64,000 bases of DNA from Buxus sempervirens (lineage: Eukaryota > Streptophyta > Magnoliopsida > Buxales > Buxaceae). The notes beneath the pieces are model-generated. The model was given only the letters and a program-made list of their open reading frames with translations, made no database searches and was not told the origin of the DNA. Position numbers and translations under genes: made by a program. Below are positions 32,759 through 43,099 of this stretch, piece after piece (the stretch's first letter is position 1; the number at the start of each line of letters is the position of its first letter). The stretch covers positions 53,157,283-53,221,282 of the forward strand of contig OX387182.1 of NCBI GenBank assembly GCA_947561395.2, given 5' to 3'.

Positions 32759-33407
32759 TTTGAGATCGTCATAGATTATCTATTATCTATTTGCAATGTG
32801 CTTTGCTATTTCTGTTTATCTCAATTATGCTTTGTGAGCTGTCATCGGATTTAATAAGAATTGGCAAAGTCAAGAAATTTGGGTTTATTGAAGTGCCATT
32901 TTTTATTAAATACTACAGGACAACACTGATGGGGTTGGGTTTTTAGAAAAATGGATACAATCAGTGTTGGGTTTTTAGAAAAATGGATAAATAGTAGCTT
33001 CATGTTTGGTTAATTGCTTGGTTTCTTTTCGATTTTCTTTACAAACAACCAAACAGAAGAAAATGATTTCTTAAAAATTTTCCACTTTGTTTTCTCTAGC
33101 AAACCTAACAATAGAAAATACCTTCTTTTCATTTCTTTTCTCTTCTTTCCTTTTCTTTTTGGGGTTTCTTTTCTTTTCTCCCCAAATCCAAGGTTCCATA
33201 CATAGCCTTAAGAGGTCGTGGAAGGATTTCTAATAGTAATTCCTCAAAACTAAGGGAATTATTCGTATATCTTCCGAGATGTAATTTTGATCTTTTTTGT
33301 CTTTTAATCCTATTTATGTATTTTTCATTCGTGTTCATACATATGTAAAGAAAGGGATGACATCTCCTGCTATTTTTAACTGCGTTGCCTTTCGCTATTA
33401 ACATGGG
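32759..33407. repeat. First copy of a tandem duplication of about 650 bp
   Basis: The unit starts at TTTGAGATCGTCATAG and includes the right end of the TIR element plus about 200 bp of flank. The second copy follows directly at 33408 and is interrupted by a solo LTR. Both contain a local direct repeat GTTGGGTTTTTAGAAAAATGG (two copies near 32937 and 32966). A few substitutions separate the copies. Confidence 0.9.
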
Positions 33408-34646
33408 TTTGAGATCGTCATAGCTTATCTATTATCTATTTGCAATGTGCTTTGCTATTTCTGTTTATCTCAATTATGCTTTGTGAGCTGTCATCGGATT
33501 TAATAAGAATTGGCAAAGGCAAGAAATTTGGGTTTATTGAAGTGCCATTTTTTATTAAATACTACAAGACAACACTGATGGTGTGCGCACCCGATTTCGG
33601 TCGCACGACGAGGCGCACGCAAAACGATGCGTGCCTCGGGGTTTGTTTGGAGTCGCCACTGCTTGATGGGGTGCAGGCAGACACCTGGGTGCCTAAGTTC
33701 TTCTACTAAGGCTTTTGGTCTGCGGCTTTGAGATTCTAAGTAGGTTCTCGGTTGTGGTTTGGGGAAGTCCGTAGACACCCCAGTCCACCCCGTCAAGTGA
33801 CGGGTCCCATAAGTTTCCCTGGTTTGAGTCAACTCAGTTGGTCTCTCACTCACCCGATTCCTATTCCAGCATGTGATTTGATTAAGTCTGGCGGGACCGC
33901 CAAAGTGGTGTGGGTCCCTTTACTTGATTTTATTTTCTTTAGCTCAAAGTGAGATGAGTCTGCATGGGCGGGCCCCGTTGGAAGGCCCGTGGATTCCTTG
34001 GTGGGCTTGGTGGAGCCCACGTGTCCCTTATGGGCCTCAGTCTAGCCTGAGAGGCCCTTTGGGCTTTGGTTCAAGTGAATTGATTTTATTTAAATTCCAG
34101 TATGATTATTTAAATGATTTCTATGCACAAGTGGGCCGGGACTGTTTGTGGGCCCTTGAGTGGGCCTCACCCTGGTTGCCAAATGATTTGATTTATCTTT
34201 TATTAAAATTCACCAAAGTGGGCCAGGTATTGGGCTTGGGCCCTCTACCTGGGCTTGGGCTTTGAAAAACCCAAGACTTCTTGAATTAGGGTTTTGACAC
34301 CCTAACCTTGGTTCAATGGGCTTAGTGGGCCCGACAGGCCCTGCCCGTGGTCTCGGCCAAACCACAATCTACTTTAAGCATGCATGGCCCAAATAGGGCT
34401 TGGGTGGGCCTCAAGTGGTCCGGCCCACTCAAATCTCTTATTTCTCTTAGTTAAGCATGAATAAATTAGTCGGGCTTGGTGGGCCCCGTTGGAAGGCCCA
34501 CCGGGAATCAATTTGGACCGGGTCGGTCCATGGCCCACCTTGGGTTTCCGGGTGACCCGGAAACCCTACTGGTTCGCCCGGATTCGATCAAACAATTCAA
34601 AATATTGCACAAAACCATAAAATGGCAAAAACCACATTCGGGCAGT

Positions 34647-34751
34647 GTAGCCGGCCTGAGATACCGGTTACACACAGGTCACTGTGTATCCGGTATCTGT
34701 TACCGGCTACACACAGGCTTATGTTGATCCGGCCTGAGTTACCGGATCAAC
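34647..34751. repeat. Three palindromes at 39-bp spacing downstream of the TATA box of the solo LTR
   Basis: Units begin at 34647, 34686 and 34725, exactly 39 bp apart. Each is a 25-bp imperfect palindrome with CCGG in both arms (for example GTATCCGGTA/TTACCGGCTAC; the third extends to GTTGATCCGG/CCGGATCAAC). Confidence 0.88.
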
Positions 34752-35600
34752 ACACAGAACCCCTTTTTTCGGATTTTGGCTATGGGATTGGGTTTCTAAG
34801 CCTCTTGGGATGTTCCAGTGATCATGTGGGCTCCTGTGTGAGCCCACGTTGGTTCGGGAGATGAGGAATCACCTCGTTTCGATTTCTTTTGAGATTCTCA
34901 CAACAAAGCAAGGAGGGGGGACCTATGATTCCAATGGTGTGTGAAGGCATGCATGCGTGCATGTGCTAAAGAGACGACCATATCATGCTGTCCATGACTT
35001 TAACTAGGGGATATAGCAAAAAAAGGGGTATGGGGAACATGCTTTCCAAGAGACATGCATGGCATACATGACCTAGATACTCTAATCTACACTCATGCAT
35101 TAAATCACTACTTCATGCTTAGCACGCATGCAAGATCATTCGAATAAGACCATTCAAAGAAGGGAATGAGGGGTTACATGGGGGGTACAAGAGATGCATA
35201 AATAAGGGGAACACCCTCCCCATGCACATGAAATGGAGACATGGTAACACATTTTATGCATGCTCAAACATTCTTATTTCTATATATGTATAATGAAACA
35301 TGTTGAGGGGCAATACCTTGGGGTTTTGAGACCCCTTTGAAATGCGTAGTCTTCTTCTCGAAGCACAAACACCGGCTAGAGCAGCACCTTCCCACAGCAG
35401 CAACAGCTTGGCTCCTTCTTGGTGGGATGAAGATGGAGAAGAAGAAGGAAGGAGGGGGTAGGAGGGCCTTGATCTAAGGTTGAAGGGTTCAAGGAGCCTA
35501 AGAGGGGCTGGAAGAGGAGATTTCGGGGCAGGTGGTCTGAGGGAGGAGAGGGGGAAGCAGCAAAAATAATCCCAACCCCCGAAATGAGCTGCTGGTTTGC

Positions 35601-35608
35601 TTTTTATA
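35601..35608 (-). promoter_or_regulatory. TATA box of the solo LTR at 33582
   Basis: The minus strand reads TCTATAAAAAGC. It lies 11 bp from the first upstream palindrome, as in the related LTRs. Confidence 0.75.
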
Positions 35609-35619
35609 GAAAAAATAAT

Positions 35620-35864
35620 GTATCCGGCAACTCAGGCCGGATACACTATGCCCTATGTGTATCCGGTCTTGAAGACCGGATACACTAAGGCTCCTTTGTA
35701 TCCGGTCTTCAAGTCCGGATACAAACACAATCATTTGGAAATTAAATGCCGCCGCAAATCTGTCGGCCAAGTGGCGCGAATGTCGCGCGAATATCTTCAT
35801 GTATCCGGCCTTCAAGTCCGGTCATGAAGGGGAGCTAGTGTATCCGGTATTCAATACCGGATAC
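35620..35864. repeat. Five palindromes upstream of the TATA box of the solo LTR (arm set 3)
   Basis: Units at 35620-35644, 35659-35683, 35698-35722, 35801-35824 and 35840-35864 carry arms GTATCCGGT and ACCGGATAC around a CTTCAAG-like core. The first three are exactly 39 bp apart. The 3+2 arrangement with a GC-rich spacer matches the two other complete Tat LTRs here, with wholly different arms. Confidence 0.9.
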
Positions 35865-36893
35865 AAATCGAAAAATTACGGATTTGCCCTTCGACTTGAC
35901 CGATTCGACCGATTTGACCCTTTTTGATATCTACGGATCGCCCGTACGAAATTTTTATATTTAAGATTTAGTCCCTGAGAAATTTTGCTGCGTTGGCTGC
36001 CACGTGTGCATTTCCTGCGCCACGTGTGCAGTTTCCGGCTTTTGCTACTCGGAAACTTTGACAGGTCATATCTCACTCATCCGAACTCCGATTCGAGCAA
36101 ACTCAATTGCGTTGAACTCGTATCGGAGCCCTATATTTAATGACATGGGGCTAAACACTTGGCACGGGTTTCGAGGAAAAGTCAACTTTCGGCTCTCCCT
36201 CAAGTTTGACCGGCCCACAGAACCCTCATCCGGACTCCGATTCCTGCAAACTCAGTTGCGTTAGACTAGTGTCGGGATCCCCTATCCACTGAGATAGAGC
36301 AAAGCGGCCAATTATCCTTTGATCAAAAGGTCAAATTTCAACCCCTTAGGGTTTGACTTTCTATTTAGGGTTTGCATTTCCGGCTCTTTCGGGAGCGCAA
36401 AAATGAGGTGCTTACAGATGGGGTTGGGTTTTTAGAAAAATGGATACAATCAGTGTTGGGTTTTTAGAAAAATGGATAAATAGTAGCTTCATGTTTGGCT
36501 AATTGCTTGGTTTCTTTTCGATTTTCTTTGCAAACAACCAAACAGAAGAAAATGATTTCTTAAAAATTTTCTTCTTTGTTTTCTCTAGCAAACCTAACAA
36601 TAGAAAATACCTTCTTTTCATTTCTTTTCTCTTCTTTCCTTTTCTTTTTGGGGTTTCTTTTCTTTTCTCCCCAAATCCAAGGTTCCAAACACAGCCTTAA
36701 GAGGTCGTGGAAGGATTTCTAATAGTAATTTCTCAAAACTAAGGGAATTATTCGTATATCTTCCGAGATGTAATTTTGATCTTTTTTGTCTTTTAATCCT
36801 ATTTATGTATTTTTCATTCGTGTTCATACATATGTAAATAAAGGGATGACATCTCCCGCTATATTTAACTGCGTTGCCTTTCGCTTTTAACGT

Positions 36894-37214
36894 GTGTTTT
36901 TATAGTCACGTGGAGTATCTCAAGGCTTTGTTTTTTTTCAAGTAGGCTCTACTTGAAATATTTAAAATAACAAAAAAAAAAAAAGAAGAAAATAACTGTG
37001 TGATGCTGTACATGACAGTATGTTACGCTAACAGCCGGAGTCAATATAATAAAAAATAGCAAGTAGGTGATTTCAAAAGCAATTTGAGTGAAAAGCTACC
37101 ACATGTAAGGTCTTAGGTAAAGGTTTATATTTAATCATTGGATACCCTGCATGTTGACTGGCGAATCACCGTGGGGGGGGGGGGGGGGGGGGTGGGGCGG
37201 GGCGGGGCGGGGCG
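36894..37214. other. Non-coding spacer ending in a long G tract
   Basis: No gene. A poly-A run lies at about 36972-36984. From 37172 there is a run of about 21 G, then TGGGGC followed by repeated GGGGC to about 37217. The run marks the ragged 3' edge of the neighbouring LINE. Confidence 0.8.
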
Positions 37215-37219
37215 GGCGC

Positions 37220-37844
37220 ATTGCCATTGTACTTGGACTTGCACCTTGGGCGGTTGTTCACTAAGCTTAGAATTGAACACAAAATCAATTTCCATTCGAA
37301 GAGAGTAGTATTGACGAATCACCTGGAAGACATTGGGGTTAGCTTTTTCAAACACAACTTTGTTTCGTGGGACCATAACAACCACCCAAGCAAAGTGACA
37401 TTAGATAGTAAATCGTCAGGCATGAAGTGTTTTACTTTACTGACTGACTTAGCCAAATGACGGAACCAATTACCAAAGGAGTGAGAAGGACCTAAATTCT
37501 GGAAAGTCCCTCCAATTGTTGCTATCCAAAGCCGCTCTTGAGAAGGGGCATTCCAGCCATAGGTGCTCTACAGTCTCTTCCTTTTCTCTACAGAAAGCAC
37601 ATAAACTTGTAAAGTTTTGGAGCCTTGTTGCAAGGAATTTGGCAGTTGGGAGGACTCCATGAAGGCTTTTCCACAAAAATAATTTATATCTTGCTGGGCA
37701 TTTAATATGCCAAATCTTAAGCCAAAGTGAATCCGAATTACCCATACCTGAAGTGCTAAGTTGCCGGTAAGCTAAGGCCACGGAGAAACTTCCATTTGAT
37801 GTGTGACACCATATGGGTTTATCTTTATTTAATGAAGGAACAAC
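37220..37844 (-). pseudogene. LINE zinc-binding RT domain and downstream fragment
   Basis: The frame to 37470 encodes NKDKPIWCHTSNGSFSVALA, W.LKIWHIKCPARYKLFLWK, CAFCREKEETVEHLWLECPF, the zf-RVT domain of plant LINEs with its Cys/His pattern intact. After stops, further LINE sequence (PRNKVVFEKANPNVFQVIRQ) continues to about 37220, just before the G tract. It continues the LINE fragment at 42536-42944 across the copia element. Confidence 0.85.
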
Positions 37845-38091
37845 AGGTGTGAAATAACGAATAAAGTTTTGGTTTTCAATGACCAAAATGTTGTCATTGG
37901 TTCTATTTATAAAAGACTTTACAAAACGTTACAACAGAGACTTTACAATACGTTACAAAACGTTACAGAACGTTACAATAGAATTTATAACTGTACGTTA
38001 CAGAATTGATAACTGTACGTTACAATAGGTTTTAACAACAGAATTTATAACTGTACATTATAGAATTGATAACTGTACGTTATAATAGGTT

Positions 38092-39974
38092 TTAAGGTTG
38101 CTGGAAGTCTATTGATTCTTTTGGTTGGTTAACATCCCCCCGCAAGCTGATGGAAGGAACAACAGACAGCTTGTACCGAAGATGACAAAAACGAACAGAA
38201 GTGAGACTTTTCATAAATATATCTGCTGGTTGATCATGTGTGCTTATGTGTTTGATAACAATATCTCCATTTTGCACCTTTTCACGAATGAAATGAAAAT
38301 CCACTTCTATGTGCTTTGTTCTTGTATGGAAGACGGGATTGGAAGCTAATGAGATTGCACTAAAATTGTCACACCATAGGACAGGAGGTGAAGATAAACT
38401 GATCTGAAGTTCACGAAATAGCATACGTAACCAATAAAGTTCAGCAGTAGTGATGGACAATGCTCTGTACTTAGCTTCTGAAATTGAATGAGATACTACG
38501 GTTTGCTTTTTAGCAGACCAGGAAATTAAGCTAGAACCCAAGAAAATTCCATACCTAGATGTTGATCTTCTGTCATCTGGGTTACCAGCCCAATCAGAAT
38601 CACAATACGCCTGAAGATAGAGATCAGATTTTGTGTACCACAATCCATAATCAATAGTGCCCTTTAAGTATCTAAGAACTCTTTTTGCAACTGACCAGTG
38701 AGCAGTTGAGGGGCTGTGCATACGTTGGCATAGCTGATTTACTGCATAAGATATATCTGGGCGAGTCATCATGCAATATTGCAAAGCACCCACGATACTT
38801 CGGTATTCAGTTGCTTCTTTATCTGGAAGTAAATCACCATCTCTAGATGAAAGCTTAGTGCCAAGGCAACAAGGAGAGGCAATAGGCTTAGCACCTACCA
38901 TACGTGCTCTTTCTAGAATGTCACCAATATACTTTGACTGTCTCAAGTGAAGTCCAAAAGAATCACGAGTGGTATGAATACCTAGGAAAAAATTGAGTGG
39001 GCTAAGATCTTTCAAAAGAAACTCTTGTTTGAGCTTTTCAATGACAGAAGTTATTTCTTTTGAATGGGAACCTGTGATGAGGATGTCATCAACATAAACA
39101 AGTATAAAAATGTGAGTATCACCATTGTGCATAATAAATAGAGAGGTATCAACATCAAAAGATTGAAATCCAATCTCAAGTATTAAGTCTCGGAGTCTGG
39201 TGTACCAAGCACGTGGTGCTTGTTTTAGCCCATATAAGCTTTGTGAAGCTTGCAGACATGATCAGGATATTGTGGATCAATAAAACCCTTTGGCTGCTCC
39301 ATGTATACCTCCTCAGATAAAAAACCATTAAGAAAGGCATTAAATATATCAAGCTGTTGAATTTGCCAATCAAAGTTTACTGCCAACTGTAATAAGACAC
39401 GCACAGTAGCTGGTTTGATTACTGGACTGAAAGTCTCTGTAAAATCAATACCACTACGTTGATTGAAGCCCTTGACAACTAAGCGTGCTTTATACCGATC
39501 AATGCGTCCATCAGATTTTTGCTTGATGCTATATACCCACTTGTTTCGAACAATATTCTGATGCAGTGGTTTAGGACATAATGACCAGGTACCATTAGCA
39601 ATTAAGGCATCAAATTCCTCTCCCATGGCTGCCTGCCACTCGGGTGATAATACAGCTGTGGAATAGCAGGTAGGTTCAGGTGGTAAGGTTACAGAATGTA
39701 AGGCTTGTAGAGGATATCTAGTAGAGTAATATACATGGTAATCTGGGAAGGCTTTAGGCTTTGAGTTACCAGTTTGAGAGCGGGTAAGAACACGTGATTG
39801 AGTTGGTTCAAGGTTAGGAAAAGGAATATTAGTTTGGTGGGTGGGCACTTGGGTATGGCTTGGTTCCATTGGAGATTGTGGTTGGGAATTGCCAGAACTA
39901 GGCGTGATGGAAGTGTGAGAATTTTGTTCAGGTTGTATTGGTAAGGAAGAAGTGATATGAGCAGGTGACTCCAT
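38092..39974 (-). pseudogene. Copia reverse transcriptase and RNase H
   Basis: Two overlapping readings. 39974-39225 carries the RVT_2 start (WQAAMGEEFDALIANGTWSL, KARLVVKGFNQRSGIDFTET, QLDIFNAFLNG). A one-base loss in HKA(L)YGLKQAP near 39235 shifts the frame. 39230-38092 carries the catalytic YVDDILITG, then LRYLKGTIDYGLWY and the copia RNase H (YCDSDWAGNPDDRRSTSRY). The usual EAEYR motif reads EAKYR, a likely loss of an acidic residue. It ends shortly before the polypurine tract. Confidence 0.9.
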
Positions 39975-40138
39975 TAATCAAAAGTATTCAGATTTATTGG
40001 AGACGTAGGGGCTGTTGGTCACATGGGTATTTCAATGGGATTAAGAGACTTTGCAGAGTTAGAGTCTGAATGTGACAAGGAGATCAGAGGAGACTTACCT
40101 GTAGTTGCTGGAAATTGATCCTCATCAAACACAACATT

Positions 40139-42225
40139 TCATGAGATGTAGACTTTCCTTGTGAGTGGATCATAACATCGATAACCTTTGTGGGAGGAGC
40201 TGTATCCAATGAAGATACATTTTTTACTTCGAAACATTAATTTTTGAGCATTATAGGGACGAAGTAATGGATAGCAAGCACAACCAAAGGACTTTAGAAA
40301 AGAGTAGTCTGGTTTGGTCCCAAATAATTTTTGAAAAGGTGAATTGTTGTTCAATGTAGATGATGGAAGTCTTTTGATTAAATAGATTGATGTTAAAAAT
40401 GCATCAACCCAGAAGGTCATTGGTAAACTAGATTGTGCAAGAAGAGACAATCCAACTTCCATGATGTGTCGATGTTTTCGTTCAGCCAATCCGTTTTGTT
40501 GTGAAGTATAAGGACAGCTTAGTCTATGTGCAATTCCATTATCTGTTAAAAATTGTTGGAAATTGTGGGATGAATACTCACCACCATTATCAGATTGGAA
40601 TTGAGCAATTTTAACAGATAATTGATTTTCGACAAGCAATTTAAACTTCACAAAACAATGAAAAACATCTGATTTAGATTGAAGTGGATATAGCCAAGTG
40701 AATCGAGAAAAATCATTTACAAAGATAACATAAGAAAGACATCCACCTTGTGACTTAGTTGAGCACGTCCATACATCGGAATGGATAAGTTCAAGAGGAC
40801 GAGAAGATATTCGATTAGAAGAAACAAAAGGTTGTTGCTTGATTTTGCCAAGTTGGCAAGGTTCACAAACAAGGGTTTTATTTAGAGAACCACTAAAAGG
40901 AAGATTAAGTTTTTGAAGCAAACGACACACGATTGATTGGGATGGGTGTCCAAGTCTGGAGTGCCACACTTGAATAGGAGCCTTCACACCTACAAAAGCA
41001 GCGAAATTATTGTGTTTGAGAGAATCTGATTTCTGCAGATGTATAGGGTACATGCCTCCTTCACTCTTTCCTTGTAACATTAGAGGACCCGTCTGCATGT
41101 CATGAATTGAATAATGAGTTCCAGATAATATAAAGAAACAGTGGTTATCAATGCAGAATTGATTAATAGACAAGAGATTAACAGAAGCTTGAGGACAATG
41201 AAGAACACGGGAAAGTGTAAGAGAAGATGAACTTGAAGTGAAAGAAATTGAACCAGTGTTAGCTATGTCAAGGGTGTTGCCATTTCCAAGAGCAATATTA
41301 TCATTTCCAAAGTAAGGTTGCACATGAAAGAGATGATCAAGATGAACAGTAATGTGCTGGTTGGCCCCGCTGTCAGCATACCAGGTATCGCCACCAATGT
41401 TTGTACGAGTTGAGAAGGCTTCATTGAGTTTTGAAACCATAGCAGCAAGTTGTTGAGGGGTTTGGTGACCTTGATATGAGTAGTCAAAACGATGCAAGCA
41501 ATCTAGAGCTTTGTGACTAGATTTGCCACAGATTTGACATGTTTCATGAATAGGAGAGTCACCTGGTACCAATGTAGTGGTGGCCAAATTATTTGGTGGC
41601 ATCTGCTTACCATAGCCTTGAGAATGAGCAAACTTTGTAGGAGGTTTTGACTTGGTGCTTGACTTTGAATATTGATTGTGATTTTGGCGAGCTACCAAGG
41701 CAAAAGAATTTTCTGGTGGAACTGTACGTTGGTGAGAATCAAGCAGGAGCTCAAAAGAGATTAATTCTGCTTGAAAGTCTACAAATGACATGCTCCGATC
41801 TCTAGTTGCAATATTGATGGAGTTTTGAAATGGTAGAAAAGCAAAATTTAGCCCACTTAGGAGGGTGGAGACAAGGTCATCTTCATCCACTTCCTTGCCA
41901 GCAGAGACAAGTTGATCAACTAGGCTTTTGGCATAAGCCAAATATTGATGGCAGCTACTGTTTTCTTGCTTCAAGCTTCTAAGTTGCCATTGAAGTAGGT
42001 TGATCCGAGACTTGGACCTAGAAGCAAAACAACTTTTGAGAGAATCCCAGGCATCCTTGGCGGATTCAATACCGAAAACATTGGAGAGCACCTTTGGTAC
42101 AAGGGTAGCATTAATCCATGATAGAACAAACTGATCCTTCTTTTTCCATAAGGTGTATTAAGGATTAAGATCACGAGTTGTGTTGTCAGCAGTGAAAGGG
42201 AGATACTGATCAGGGCACGCTTCAG
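40139..42225 (-). pseudogene. Copia gag, protease and integrase
   Basis: From about 42225 the reading is YLPFTADNTTRDLNP, a TAA stop (about 42160), then TLWKKKDQFVLSWINATL and a continuous frame of 650 codons from 42091. It contains the copia gag domain, a CCHC knuckle (CQICGKSSHKALDC), the protease WYADSGANQH, the pre-integrase zinc domain (VWHSRLGHPS, CEPCQLGK) and the integrase DDE residues in HSDVWT, FQSDNGGEY and NGLAERKHR. The gag N-terminus is deleted. The frame ends at 40139 with stops before the RT part. Confidence 0.9.
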
Positions 42226-42535
42226 AACATTGTCATTGGTTTTATTTATAAAACCAATAAAGTTTTGGTTTTCAATGACCAAAGTGTTGTCATTGGTTCT
42301 ATTTATAAAAGACTTTACAAAACGTTAGAGAACGTTACAACAGAGACTTTAGAATACGTTACAGAACGTTACAATAGAATTTATAACTGTACGTTACAGA
42401 ATTGATAATTGTACGTTACAATAGGTTTAAACAACAGAATTTATAACTGTATGTTACAGAATTGATAACTGTACGTTACAATAGGTTTTAAGGTTGATGG
42501 AAGTCTATTGATTCTTTTGGTTGGTTAAGAAGGTG

Positions 42536-42944
42536 TAGCTAGAATTTTGGAGACTATAGCAGGTGGCCATAATGAGGATATCAACTCCAAATTCCAAGAG
42601 TGTGTGTAGGGACTAAGAATTTGACTTACCCGTGACAGATGTAGATTCTCTAGAACATGATTCGGCTGTGGGAGACGTTCACCACTTTGAAGCCAAGTAT
42701 GGTTAAACAAATCAAAATTCTCGCCATTTGAAATTTGCCAAAACGACCCTTGATTGATAACTTCCTTGAACTGATGGAGTTGTTTCCAAATGAAGGAGTG
42801 CTTTCTTTTCACTTCAGCCTCCATGTAGCTTCCATCTGGGAAATACAAAACTTTCATTAAATTCTTCCAAAAACTACAGTGTGAAGAATGAAGCTGCCAA
42901 GCAGCTTTCATAAGCAGAGCTTTGTTCATGTATTCAGCACATTT
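42536..42944 (-). pseudogene. LINE RT C-terminal fragment between copia and CACTA
   Basis: Encodes CAEYMNKALLMKAAWQLHSS, HSFIWKQLHQFKEVINQGSF and WPPAIVSKILATP, the region between the RT core and the zinc-binding domain of plant LINEs. The reading meets LINE sequence at 37844 once the copia element is removed, and at 53797 once the CACTA is removed. Confidence 0.88.
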
Positions 42945-43099
42945 TATCACTACAAAAAAGGGGGGCAACAAGGGCGAATTTTTGCTGGCGGCTTGAGAAA
43001 ACGCCGGCAAATGGTGGTTTAGCCAGCGGTTTTTAAAAAGCCGCCGGCAAAAACCCAATGAAGCCGCGTACATGGTGGTTTAGCCGGCGGTTTTTTAAA

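Larger units (their letters stand above)
29870..33207. mobile_element. TIR transposon (PIF/Harbinger-like) carrying a captured ABCC exon
   Basis: The left end GGCTG followed by CTTGGATTTGGAAAGAAAAG and the right end (reverse complement GGCTATGTATGG, then CTTGGATTTGGGGAGAAAAG) form imperfect inverted repeats; the left one lacks about 14 bases. TTA flanks both ends (29867-29869 and 33208-33210), the duplication typical of PIF/Harbinger. The 3.3-kb interior shows no transposase but contains an ABCC exon fragment, a perfect hairpin and a short open frame at 32408-32590 that I do not recognise. Superfamily assignment is from ends and duplication only. Confidence 0.6.
33582..36416 (-). mobile_element. 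Solo LTR of a Tat-type element
   Basis: Flanked by the 5-bp duplication GATGG (33577-33581 and 36417-36421). The plus strand reads TGTGCGCACC...GGTGCTTACA, so it is in minus orientation by comparison with the primer-site-bearing LTR at 18071. The 2835 bp show the same plan: GCAAAAATGAGGTGC terminus, upstream palindrome array (35620-35864), TATA box (35601-35608), donor-like CAAGGTATTG (about 35315), a downstream palindrome array (34647-34749) and a TGGCGACTCC word (about 33649) near its 3' end. No coding sequence. Confidence 0.9.
33408..36893. repeat. Second copy of the tandem duplication, split by a solo LTR
   Basis: 33408-33581 and 36417-36893 together reproduce the first copy. The end of the TIR element is present again at about 36696. 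The interruption is the solo LTR at 33582-36416, so duplication preceded that insertion. Confidence 0.9.
37850..42530 (-). mobile_element. Ty1/copia retrotransposon inserted in the LINE
   Basis: The 3' LTR is 37850-38134 (TGTTAACCAACC...TTATTTCA on the minus strand) and a polypurine tract GCGGGGGGA adjoins it. The 5' LTR is about 42255-42530. AGGTG flanks both sides (37845-37849 and 42531-42535). LTRs contain a direct repeat of about 66 bp (ATAACTGTACGTTACAGAATTG...) and many ACGTTAC words. Gag, protease, integrase, RT and RNase H follow in copia order. The 5' LTR has lost its normal TG start (now TC), and its inner edge, primer site and gag N-terminus are missing, replaced by a small duplicated LTR piece near 42230-42257. 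Non-functional. Confidence 0.92.
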
